Assembly (NCBI GenBank): GCA_026168455.1
Contig: CM047430.1
Location: 25,500,735 to 25,564,734 of the forward strand
Direction: 5' to 3'
DNA from: Theocolax elegans
Lineage: Eukaryota; Arthropoda; Insecta; Hymenoptera; Cerocephalidae
DNA: 64,000 nt
Part shown: positions 21,129-31,707 of the stretch, one piece after another
Numbering within the stretch: the first letter of the stretch is position 1
How the letters are laid out: every line of letters starts with the position of its first letter
The notes under the pieces: generated by a model
What the model was told of the DNA's origin: nothing
What the model saw: the letters and a program-made list of their open reading frames with translations, nothing else
Database searches by the model: none
Position numbers and translations under genes: made by a program

Positions 21129-21787
21129 AAACGTTTTGGTGAATTAATAGAAGAAGACTTCAATGACAGTCAATTAATAAAATCGAAATTAAAAATTGTG
21201 AGCGCACGATCGTTGAGTAGTAACTTAAAAGAAGAGCAAAACGTACTTCAATTTCATTTGGATAACAATTGCGAGACAACAAATAAAACTTCGATTACTC
21301 TAGATGCATCTTCCTGTACAGAAAAATTATCGTTTGTAAGTTGTGTTTAGTTTATATTAATTTTTATCATTTAAAGTATAATTATACTTACCACAAACTC
21401 TATTTTTAAGTCGAATGTACGTGGTTCATTTCTTGCAAGAGGAAATGATACATTAGTTCGAATAGCACAGAATTTACCAGAAACAAGCAAAAACTCTCTA
21501 AATCTAAAATCTAGAGGAAATTTCGTATTCGAACATATAAGCCCTTCTGTAACGCGATCGACAAATAAAAATTCTGAACAAGGAAACACTAATACACCAC
21601 GACATAAAGTATAATTATTAATTATTAAATAAATATTAATTATTAACAATAATTTAGTAATATGATTTGATTAATTAAAACATAATTTTTTTAGGGTCGT
21701 AAAAGAAAATTTACTCTAAATCAAACGCCAAGGACTGCAAAAAAATTAAAGACTGACGAGAAAATAAGAGGAAATAAATTATTTTAG
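21129..21787 (+). CDS. Last three exons of a host gene, Lys/Arg-rich C-terminus
   Basis: Three open segments with consensus splice sites join in phase 0: 21129-21335 (acceptor TTTTTCTAG, donor TTT|GTAAGT), 21411-21608 (acceptor ATTTTTAAG, donor AAA|GTATAA) and 21695-21787 (acceptor TTTTTTTAG, stop TAG). Together they give 165 codons with no stop. The first exon encodes an acidic and polar stretch, the second contains RGSFLARGNDTLVRIAQNL and NFVFEHISPSV, and the third begins GRKRKF and holds a bipartite-like basic cluster (TPRTAKKLK), consistent with a nuclear protein. The SFLARG...NFVF arrangement reminds me of the C-terminus of Claspin-type checkpoint proteins, but I cannot confirm this. Upstream exons were not found. 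No transposon motifs are present, so this is the best host-gene candidate in the window. Confidence 0.75.
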
Positions 21788-22429
21788 ATACAGTAACTTT
21801 ATAATTAGAAACACTTAGATTCATATATTATTAGGTGTTGTACACCATTTATATATATATATATACCAGCGACGGAAACTTAGATCGCTCACGCTTGCTC
21901 AGTAGTGTTTTAATTGTGACTGCATGACATATGTTTCTATCAAATTTATAAACCTAGATTATATAATTATTAAAATTTGAAATTTTCATTAATCATAATG
22001 CAATATATTTAAAAAAATTTACTCGTAAATAATCGCGCTTCATGGGATTTATCAGCGGTTTATAAATATATTTATCAACTTGACTCTTTTCCTTGAAGAT
22101 TTTTGTATGATTATTTTATAATGAAGTAAATTGATGGATTTAGCAATTTCTATTAAACTTTTTTGTATGAATATTAAGTTACGATGACTTCAGTAGGAGA
22201 AAAAATAGTAAATAATTTTAAAAACTGATTCTATTTGCTCAAATTGATTTACCTGAATAATCGAAAATTTTAAATAATTCGTTAAAAAATCATGAACATG
22301 ATCCTTGTTCTTGGAAATTTCTTTATGATTAGTTTAATGTAGTTGATCGATAATTTTAGCCATTTCCATTAATTTTTTTGTATGAATATCAAATTGTTGG
22401 GAGATGGTACCCCCATTAGTAGTTCAGTT
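21788..22429. other. 3' flank of the spliced gene; no other gene
   Basis: AT-rich, with a (TA)n run near 21850-21865 and two related stretches (about 22140-22175 and 22365-22395) sharing TTTTTTGTATGAATAT. No canonical AATAAA lies within the first 50 bases after the stop codon at 21787, and none was sought further. Confidence 0.4.
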
Positions 22430-22880
22430 AAAAAATTAATTTTTTATAATTGTATAATAATATTTGTATCTTTAGCAGCTTGCAGGGGATTAGATGGTTA
22501 CTGAAACAAGTGGAGATACTTTTCTGTCACTCCAAGGTAAGTGCATAAATTTTTTCGCAATGATCATGCTCATAGATTCATCATGATAAGGCAAGAAATA
22601 TACATTTTTATTAATATTTCGAGTACTTTACCCAGATATTTTGACTATACGTAATCTTAACGATTCAGACCCACTCTGGAAATTTATAGGTAGTTTCTGA
22701 CTATAAAAAGACATCTGTTAGACAGCATTAGGTTTCCAGAGTCCGGAGCAGAATTGCTGATTTTCACTATTAAAGGTTTAAATGGCTTACAAAAGTGTGA
22801 CTGCATACATTTATGACTTGAAAATAATTTTTAATGAAAAATTCAGAAAATTTTACAAAAAAGTCATATTTATGTTTTTA
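22430..22880 (+). repeat. Dispersed direct repeat, copy 2
   Basis: Second copy of the repeat at 16735-17190, same orientation. The two bracket about 5.2 kb that includes the spliced gene. Both are AT-rich and show no transposon termini, so this could be a small segmental duplication or two insertions of one unknown family. Confidence 0.7.
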
Positions 22881-23105
22881 CTGAAAAATGCATCTGCTGA
22901 TTCATGATTTGTAGCTACAGATTCATGAAAATGGGCATATAATGCAAAAAAGTGCTAAAATGTTAGCTTCGACTATCTGCAACTTAAAATAATGGCCTCG
23001 AAAAGATCTGAAAAAATTCAGGAGAACTACTGGACACCTCTAAATCATATTCTCACAGTTATAGCAATATTCATTTTTTTCATCTTCGATTTCACAGAGA
23101 ACCAC

Positions 23106-23144
<39 letters not shown>
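23106..23144. repeat. (TA)n microsatellite
   Basis: Uninterrupted TA tract ending at the Helitron-type terminus at 23145. Confidence 0.9.
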
Positions 23145-23145
<1 letters not shown>

Positions 23146-23240
23146 TAGGGGGGCTTCGCGCGCCAACCCCCTATTTTTAATTTCGAAAAAGGTTTTTCAT
23201 AATTAATTTATTTAAAATATTGTGTTATATAAATATAAAT
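23145..23240 (-). mobile_element. Helitron-like 3' terminus, minus orientation
   Basis: Read on the minus strand the sequence ends GGCGCGCGAAGCCCCCCTAG followed by T, that is CTAG at 23148-23145 preceded by a GC-rich, hairpin-prone stretch and inserted before T, as Helitrons do. About 95 bp inward it matches the 3' end of the plus-strand Helitron at 33711 (shared AAATTAATTA and CCCCTATTTTTAATTTC). The 5' end of this copy cannot be placed because foldback elements have inserted into it. Confidence 0.6.
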
Positions 23241-23439
23241 TATCTACACACTTACTACTGCTTACACCTACTGCTTTGTGTTTGTAAGCAGCTTAGAGAT
23301 TGAAAAGTATCAGTAACTAACATTAAATAGTATATTTTAGTATTATTGAAGAATATTAGTGCCATGTTGTTTGAATGCAAGTATACGGTTACTCTGTTTT
23401 TTTCATAAAATGCATTCGCTCTCTTTTTTTAAGAAATTT

Positions 23440-23910
23440 GCCTAAAATCACCATAACTTTGTCTGAAATGCTCTACCGCACTCAAACTTTGCACCATTTT
23501 GAAGGTAATTAATCATCGATGAATTAGATTCTTGGATGGATAAAATATTTTTGATCGTACAACCCTTTATTTTACTATAAAGGATTTTATTAATTATAAC
23601 TATATTCAATGTGTTAAACTAATGTAAATAAAATATTTCAACAGATTCTTCTTGAAATTTATAAACTTTTTCAAATTTAATGTATATAAGAAAAAATTGT
23701 TAGATTTTGAGTTATTAAGTGATAAAAATGGCCATAAAGTCATTTTTTTAAAAAAATTCGATTTTTTGATTGGCTACAGCTCTGGTACTAATTGAAATTT
23801 AGGTCTAAAAATTTAGCTACACTCTATTCAAGTAGTTTTTTACTGATTCCATACATTAAAACAAAATTCTATTTTTTAAATGGATCACTTCACATGGAAT
23901 CTCCCATATA
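23440..23910 (-). repeat. Diverged half foldback related to family A
   Basis: Ends in ATGGATCACTTCACATGGAA followed by TCTCCCATATATA, the inverted counterpart of the family A outer end. The interior is AT-rich and differs from families A and B. It is listed as a related half element on the strength of the terminal motif only. Confidence 0.4.
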
Positions 23911-23980
23911 TATTATATAAATATTCCGCCGCACGCACACACACCCACATACATACATACATATATATATATACATATAT

Positions 23981-24845
23981 ATGGTCTATTTCACGTCAAG
24001 TGGTACGATGAAAATTTTAAATCACTCCAAATTTTGTGAACAGACTGGAAATATCTTCCAGAAGATAGAAAAAAAATTTTAACATTTATCTCAAAATCTA
24101 CTAATTTTTTTAAAAATACATTATAAACAACTTTTGTTCAAAATAATCTTTAGAACTTATCTACTTGGGTTACAATTCTTAATTTTAAAATCTCGAAGAG
24201 ATAGGACACTCGAAAATATTTAATATAAAAAAAAGGCGACCACGCCACAATCGATTTTGATCTAACACCGCTCAGAAGATCACATTTTTGGAGAGCTTTC
24301 GAATGGCTGTGGTTAGATTATTGGCCAAGACTGCTGGTGTAAGTTATACGCCATAAACCTCATAAAATCACTAATTTTCATGTATTTTAGGGCATAACTT
24401 ACACCAGCGGTCTTGGCCAATAATCTAACCACCGCCATTCGAAAGCTCTCAAAAAATGTGATATTTTGAGCGGTGTTAGATCAAAATCGATTGTGGCGTG
24501 GTCGCCTTTTTTTGATATTCAATATTTTCGAGTGCCCTATCTCTTCGACATTTTAAAATTAAGAATTGTAACCCAAGTAGATAAGTTCTAAAGACTATTT
24601 TGAACAAAAGTTGTTTATAATGTATTTTAAAAAAATCAATAGATTTTGAGATAAATGGCTTTGAAAATAGTAAATTCTCTAAAAAATTGAAAAATTTCCA
24701 TTTTTCATGGCGGAATAACTCTTAGGCAAATTATTTTTAACACCTCAAATTTTTTTCTATCTTCTGGAAGATATTTCCAGTCTGTTCACAAAATTTGGAG
24801 TGATTTAAAATTTTCATCGTACCACTGAAATATGTGAAATAGCCC
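23981..24845. repeat. Foldback family B, complete palindrome
   Basis: Arms run from TATTTCACGTCAAGTGGTAC (about 23987) to GTACCACTGAAATATGTGAA (about 24840), with inner arms meeting near 24370-24390 around a repeated GGCATAACTTACACCAGCGG sequence. Pairing looks above 90%. Flanked on both sides by (TA)n DNA. Confidence 0.85.
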
Positions 24846-24852
24846 ATATATA

Positions 24853-25715
24853 TGGTAATGAACAATTAACTTACCAAAAATAGTAAAGTGCATATACTTA
24901 ATTGTAGTATTTAGTAAAAACCTATTAAAATTTTAGATTATTTGAAACGGATCTAAATAGAACTTTACCTCCTAAAATTAATTTATTTAAGTCATCGCCA
25001 AGAGTTCTATATGTCATTAATGTTTTGTACTTTAAGAGTAATACAACTTTCTTCTTAATTAAATTAATTTTTGTATTAGTTTTAAAGAATTATTTATAAC
25101 ATTTTAGCGGTATATAAATAAAAACCTGTTTCTTCCATTTCTCCCGTAATTCGTATTCGTAATTTGCACCCTCTTTCAAAATTTGCCTTTTAATCCATAA
25201 TTATATCCAATTTATTTTTACTATGCAGAGCCCAAATATTTATTTTGATTATTATAAACAAATTCATTTCTTAATTATCCTTCTGTTTCTAATAAATACA
25301 TACTTGTTTATTTAAAATATTGTTTTATATAAATATACGTAATCTACTTACTTATATATCCATACAATTTTTAAATTTGATTTGAATAATATTTAAATTA
25401 AATACTACTAGATTTTAGATAATAGAATTATCTTAAAAATGCAATAATTAATGTATTTAATTTTTAATATATTGTATATTTCACATATAGATATTTGGAA
25501 ACGTGTATGTTATACTTGATTAATATTTATTTTATCTTCGAAAAATTGTGGATATTTTTAAAAACATTACATTAAATTTTAGGTCCGTTTTTATTTTATG
25601 AGTTTTATCAGGAATAAGTAAACTAATACACATTCTTTCAAGTTATATTCACGACTTTTTTTTGCGCACGGAAAAAATACATATATTATCTATTCTTGAA
25701 AAAACAAATAACACG

Positions 25716-25746
<31 letters not shown>

Positions 25747-25748
25747 GC

Positions 25749-25808
<60 letters not shown>

Positions 25809-25870
25809 GCACGCTCGCGCACACACATACACACTTATATATATGACATATATACTATATAACATATATA
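24853..25870 (-). repeat. Family D arm, left (inverted)
   Basis: Inverted copy of 28190-29221. A 100-base stretch containing CACGACTTTTTTTTGCGCACGG (25651 onward) is identical in complement to the right arm. The arm ends in a (CA)n tract (25718-25830) mirrored by a (TG)n tract in the other arm. A further copy lies at 31930-32790 inside the plus-strand Helitron, and a partial one at 51250-51590, so D looks like internal sequence of that Helitron family. Confidence 0.85.
25718..25830. repeat. (CA)n microsatellite with CG interruptions
   Basis: CA repeat with CGCACG interruptions at each end. The Thr-His and Cys-Val reading frames in it are artefacts of the repeat. Confidence 0.95.
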
Positions 25871-25894
25871 TGACATATATATAAAACGTATATA

Positions 25895-25972
25895 TATATG
25901 TTGAATTCTGAATTCTTAGATACGGCGGAGGCGGCGGCGGCAGCGAAATATTTATATATTATAGAGAGATAT

Positions 25973-26009
<37 letters not shown>

Positions 26010-26195
26010 CATATATATGACATATATATATAACATATATATATAATATATATATATATGACATATATATATAAAACATATATATATATGTTATTTATAT
26101 ATATGTTAGATATATATATCTCTCTATAATATATAAATATTTCGCCGCCGCCGCCGCCGCCGTGTCTAAGAATTCAGAATTCAACATATATATAT
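25895..26195. repeat. Short palindrome with (CGG)n arms
   Basis: Arms 25897-25985 and 26100-26195 pair: TGAATTCTGAATTCTTAGA, a CGG/CGC-rich block and ATTATAGAGAGATATA on the left are mirrored on the right by ATATCTCTCTATAAT, a GCCGCC block and TCTAAGAATTCAGAATTCA. The spacer is (TA)n/ATATGT DNA. The GC-rich triplets stand out against the surrounding AT sequence. Confidence 0.85.
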
Positions 26196-26400
26196 ATGTT
26201 TTAAATATATATGTTATATATATATGTCATATATATTTATGTTATATTTATATGTTATATATATATATGTCATATATATGTTATATATATGTCATATATA
26301 TATGTTATATATATGTTGTATATATATGTCATATATATATGTTATATATATATGTTATATATATATGTCATATATATATGTTATATATATGTTATATATA
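26196..26400. repeat. ATATGT-type satellite tract
   Basis: Irregular repeats of TATATGTTATATATATGTCA. A similar tract lies at 28055-28230, on the other side of the C palindrome. Confidence 0.85.
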
Positions 26401-26925
26401 TGGGGTATTCCACGTGAAGTGGTCCGATCAAAATTTTAAAATGCGCCAAATTTTGGGTACACATTGCAAAATTTTTTAAGAATACAGAAAAAAATTTTTA
26501 GGTACTGGTATTTATTAGTTCAAAAGTTATTCTAACCTCAAAAAGTGAACTTTTTCCAGTTTTTTTCAACACCAGCTGGGTTCATCGCTATTTAACTCAA
26601 AATCTATCAACTTTTACTATAGAACATTATATGTAACATTCGTTGCTAATGATGTCTAGAATTTATCCTTCTGGGTTAGAATTTCTAATTTCAAGGTAAA
26701 TGTTAGATAAACTACATGTCAATATTCAACTTAAAAAAAATCTAACTTCGCCACAATTGATTTTTTTATCCAAAAGTCCAAAAGAAAGCTTCGAGCAATA
26801 CCTTTCAAATGATCTGTAGCATTTTTATGGCCTTCAATTCTGTAAAAAGTTATGATCATTTAAAGAAAGACGAAATTTTTTTAAAAATTTAAATGGGAAA
26901 AACCATGTTAATTTTTGTGAATTGA
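26400..26925 (+). repeat. Foldback family A, left arm only
   Basis: Starts GGGGTATTCCACGTGAAGTG and runs parallel to the left arm of 29229-30227 up to the palindrome centre (AAATGGGAAAAACCATGTTA). It then changes directly into family C, which appears to have replaced the second arm. Confidence 0.8.
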
Positions 26926-28054
26926 AAAGTTTGGGTTCACCTAAATAAAAATTGACCCAACTTCAAAGCTTCATGACTTTGGTGCAAATAATGCTACAAA
27001 AACCTGTTACATACCGTTCGCAAGGTAATTTAAAAAGCTTTAAAATAACCTGGTATAAAAGTCTATTTTTTAATTTTTTATTTGTGTAAAATACCAAAAT
27101 TTAAAACTGAAAAACTAAAAAAAACAGGTCTCTCTATAAATGCCTGCAATTTCCAGGAAAAGGTGTATTTTGAAATGTTATAAAATGTAAATTAAAGCAT
27201 TTTTTAAGAGCTTTTGAATGCTTTTTATAAATTTATCCTAGCATGATTTTTAAGGAAGTTACGACAGTTTTTATGCACACAAGCGTTTTTATTACTTTTT
27301 TTAATATCATAGCGGTTTTAAATATTATCGGATCACTCCAAAGAAACAAATAATGTGTTTCTAAATGATAAAAAAGTTTTCAAATTTTTAATATATTTTT
27401 AAATGTAGATATTTTTAGTGTTTTTTATTCATATATTAGGTAACTATATAAAGATATTCAGATAAAAATAACAAAATGTAAGTAAGTTTAAATAGGTAAA
27501 GTAATTATATTTATATATATATATATATAGATACATTTAAATTTTAATATCATTAATATAACCATCTCGACTATTGACATCTCTAAATGTGTTATGCGCT
27601 TAAAACGTGTGTGCTTATTTTTATATAAAAACCTATAATTTGTTTATTTGGTATTTTCCAATATTTAAAAAAAAGTAATAAAAACGCTTGTGTGCATAAA
27701 AATTGTCGTCACTTCCTTAAAAATGATGCTAGGATAAATTTATAAAAAGCATTCGAAAGCTCTTAAAAAATGCTTTAATTTACATTGTATAACATTTAAA
27801 AATACACTTTTTCCTGAAAAATGCAGGCATTTATAAAGAGACTTGTTTTTTTACTTTTTCAGTTTTAAACTTTGGTTTTTTGCTCAGGTAAATATTAAAA
27901 ATTAGATTTTTGCACCAAGTCAATTTAAAGCTTTTTAAATTACCTTTTGAACGGTATGTAGCAGGTTTTTGTAACATTATTTGCACCAAAGTTATGACGC
28001 TTTGAAGTTGGGTCAATTTTTATTTAGGTGAACCCAAACTTTTGAGCGGTAGTG
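26926..28054. repeat. Foldback family C with Tc1/mariner-like end
   Basis: Arms of about 400-550 bp pair around an AT-rich centre near 27480. The right end reads ACCCAAACTTTTGAGCGGTA then GTG before TA. The left end begins within the same sequence (AAAGTTTGGGTTCACC) and lacks the first ten or so bases. The CTACCGCTCAAAAGTTTGGG type of terminus next to TA resembles terminal repeats of Tc1/mariner elements. No transposase is encoded. Confidence 0.75.
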
Positions 28055-28189
28055 TATATGTTATATATATATATGTCATAAATATGTTATATATATGTTA
28101 TTTATATATGTCATATATATATGTTATATATATATATGGCTTATATATATGTTATATATATATGTCATATATATATGTTATATATATAT

Positions 28190-28255
28190 GTCATATATAT
28201 GTTATATAGTATATATGTCATATATATAAGTGTGTATGTGTGTGCGCGAGCGTGC

Positions 28256-28327
<72 letters not shown>

Positions 28328-28329
28328 GC

Positions 28330-28360
<31 letters not shown>

Positions 28361-29221
28361 CGTGTTATTTGTTTTTTCAAGAATAGATAATATATGTATT
28401 TTTTCCGTGCGCAAAAAAAAGTCGTGAATATAACTTGAAAGAATGTGTATTAGTTTACTTATTCCTGATAAAACTCATAAAATAAAAACGGACCTAAAAT
28501 TTAATGTAATGTTTTTAAAAATATCCACAATTTTTCGAAGATAAAATAAATATTAATCAAGTATAACATACACGTTTCCAAATATCTATATGTGAAATAT
28601 ACAATATATTAAAAATTAAATACATTAATTATTGCATTTTTAAGATAATTCTATTATCTAAAATCTAGTAGTATTTAATTTAAATATTATTCAAATCAAA
28701 TTTAAAAATTGTATGGATATATAAGTAAGTAGATTACGTATATTTATATAAAACAATATTTTAAATAAACAAGTATGTATTTATTAGATACAAAAGGTTA
28801 TTTAACGAATGCCTTTGTTTATAATAATTAAAATAAATATATGGGCTCTGTAACTAAAGGGAAAAATAAATTGGATATAATTATGGATTAAAACACAAAT
28901 TTTGAAAGAGGGTGCAAATTACGAATTACGAGAGAAATGGAAGAAACAGGTTTTTATTTATATAGCGCTAAAATTTTATAAATAATTCTTTAAAACTAAT
29001 ACAAAATTAATTTAATTAAGAAGAAAATTTTATTACTTTAAAAGTACAAAATATTAATGACATATAGAACTCTTGGCGATGACTTCAATAAATTAATTTT
29101 AGGAGGTAAAGTTCTATTTAGATCCGTTTAAAATAATCTAAAATTTTAATAGGTTTTTACTAAATACTACAATTAAGTATATGCACTTTACTATTTTTGG
29201 TAAGTTAATTGTTCATTACCA
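28190..29221 (+). repeat. Family D arm, right
   Basis: Inverted counterpart of 24853-25870. It includes the (TG)n tract 28240-28355, CCGTGCGCAAAAAAAAGTCG, and ends TTGTTCATTACCATA. With the left arm it brackets about 2.3 kb of AT-rich satellite and foldback sequence, giving a 4.4-kb inverted repeat. Confidence 0.85.
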
Positions 29222-29228
29222 TACATAT

Positions 29229-30227
29229 GGGGTATTCCACGTGAAGTGGTCCGATCAAAATTTTAAAATGCACCAAATTTTGGATACACATTGCAAATGT
29301 TTTTCAGAATACAGAAAAAAATTTTTAGGTACTGGTATTTATTAGCTCAAAAGTTATTCTAACCTCAAGAAGTGAACTTTTTCCAGTTTTTTTCAACAAC
29401 AGCTGGGTTCATCGCTATTTAACCAAAAATCTATCAACTTTTACTATACAACATTATATGTAACATTCGTTGCTAATTATGTGTAGAATTTATTCTTCTG
29501 GATTAGAATTTCTAATCTCAAGGTCAATATTACTTAAATTACATGTCAATATTCAACTTAAAAAAAAGTGTAAGTGCGCCACAATTGATTTTTTTATCCA
29601 AAAGTCTAAAAGAAAGCTTGGAGCAATACCTTTCAAATGGTCTGTAGCATTTTTATGGCCTTCAATTCTGTAAAAAGTTATGATAATTTAAAGAAAGACA
29701 AAAAATTCACAAAAATTAACATGGTATTTCCCATTTAAATTTTTAAAAAAATATGGTGTTTCTTTAAATTATCATAACTTTTTACAGAATTGAAGGCCAT
29801 AAAAATGCTACAGACCATTTGAAATGTATTGCTCCAAACTTTCTTTTAGACTTCAATTGACTTTTAGACTTCAAAAAATCAATTGCGGCGCACTTACACT
29901 TTTTTTAAGTTGAATATTGACATGTAGTTTAAGTAATATTGACCTTAAGATTAGAAATTCTAACCCAAAAGGATAAATTCTACACATAATTAGCAACGAA
30001 TGTTTGTATAGTAAAAGTTGATAGATTTTGAGTTAAATAGCGATAAACCCAGCTGGTGTTGAAAAAAACTGGATAAAGTTCACTTTTTAAGGTTATAATA
30101 ACTTTTGAGCTAATAAATTCCAGTACCTAAAAATTTTTTTCTGTATTCTGCAAAAAAATTGGCAAAGTGTACTCAAAATTTGGTGCATTTTAAAATTTTG
30201 ATCGGACCACTTCACGTGGAATACGCC
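29229..30227. repeat. Foldback family A, complete palindrome
   Basis: Outer ends GGGGTATTCCACGTGAAGTG and CACTTCACGTGGAATACGCC; centre near 29728, where AAATTAACATGGTATTTCCC begins the turn. Both arms contain CAGCTGGGTTCATCGCTATT or its complement. Pairing is around 95% by eye, apart from a short duplicated stretch near 29860. Flanked by TATA-rich DNA. Confidence 0.9.
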
Positions 30228-30246
30228 ATATATGTTATATATATAT

Positions 30247-30760
30247 ATATATTACACCTTTGGTGTAAGTTATGTCCTAAAATACGTGAAAATTAGTGAT
30301 TTTATGAGGCATAACTTACAACAGCGGTCTTGGCCAATAAGCTAACCCAAGCCATTCGAAAGCTCACGAAAAATGTGAACTTTTGAGCGGTGTTAGATTA
30401 AAATCGATTATGGTGTGGTAGCCTTTTTTTTGATATTCAATATGTCCGGGTGTTCTATCTCTTCGAGATTTTAGAAGTAAGAAATGTAATAAGATAGATT
30501 AGTTCTAAAGATTAATTTAAACAAAAGTTGTTTGTAATGTTTTTTCAAAAAAATCAACACATTTTGAGATAAATGGCTTAAAAAATAGAAATTTTTCTAA
30601 AAAATTGAAAAATTTCCACTTTTCATGGTCGAATAACTCTTAAGCAAATTATTTTTAATACTTAAATTTTTTTTGTATGTTCTGGAAGATGTTTCCAGCC
30701 TGTTCTTAAATTTTGGAGTGATTTAAAATTTTCATCGTACCACTTGACGTGAAATAGCCC
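30247..30760 (-). repeat. Foldback family B, right arm only
   Basis: Begins near the palindrome centre (GGTGTAAGTTATGTCC) and ends CACTTGACGTGAAATAGCCC, the outer end of family B. Only one arm is present. Confidence 0.8.
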
Positions 30761-30822
30761 ATATATATGTATATATATGTATGTATGTGGGTGTGTGTGC
30801 GTGCGGCGGATATAAATATATA

Positions 30823-31699
30823 TGGGCTATTTCAAATTTTGAAAACAGACTGGAAATATCTTGCAGAAAATAGAAAAAAAATTTTAGATGTTATAAATAA
30901 TTTGCCTAAGAGTTATTCCACCATGTAAAATGGAAATTTTTCAATTTTTTAGAAAAATTGCTATTTTTAAAGCCATTTATTTCCAAATCTATTGATTTTT
31001 TTGAAAAAACATTACAAACAACTTTTGTTCAAAATATTCTTTATAACTTATCTACCTAGCTTGTCTATATGCCATAGGACATCCGAAAATATTGAATATC
31101 AAAAAAAGGCGACCACGCCACAATCGATTTTGATCTATCACCGCTCAAAAGATCACATTTTTCGAGAGCTTTCGAACGGCGGTGGTTAGATTATTGGCCA
31201 AGACCGCTGGTGTAAGTTATGCCTCATAAACCTCATAAAATCACTAATTTTCATGTATTTTATGGCATAACTTTCACCAGCGGTCTTGGCCAATAATCTA
31301 ACCACCGCCGTTCGAAAGCTCTCGAAAAATGTGATCTTTTGAGCGGTGATGGATCAAAATCGATTGTGGCGTGGTCGCCTTTTTTTGATATTCAATATTT
31401 TCGGATGTCCTATGGCATATAGACAAGCTAGGTAGATAAGTTATAAAGAATATTTGAACAAAAGTTGTTTGTAATGTTTTTTCAAATAAATTAATAGATT
31501 TTGAGATAAATGGCTTTAAAAATAGAAATTTTTCTAAAAAATTGAAAAATTTCCATTTTCCATGGTGGAATAACTCTTAGGCAAATTATTTATAACACCT
31601 AAAATTTTTTTTCTATTTTCTGGAAGATATTTCCAGTCTGTTTTCAAAATTTGGTGCGATTTAAAATTTTCATCGTACCACTTGATGTGTAATAGCCCA
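30823..31699. repeat. Foldback family B, second complete palindrome
   Basis: Outer ends GGGCTATTTC and GATGTGTAATAGCCC; centre near 31245, where CCTCATAAAATCACTAATTT marks the turn. The arms pair closely (GCCACAATCGATTTTGATC with GATCAAAATCGATTGTGGC). It differs from the first family B copy at many positions, so they are independent insertions. Confidence 0.88.
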
Positions 31700-31707
31700 T
31701 ATATATA

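Noticed and set aside
25649..26479. Frames rich in Cys-Val, Thr-His and Tyr-Ile
   Set aside because: They follow the CA and ATATGT repeats. The mirror copies at 28121-28427 give the same artefacts.
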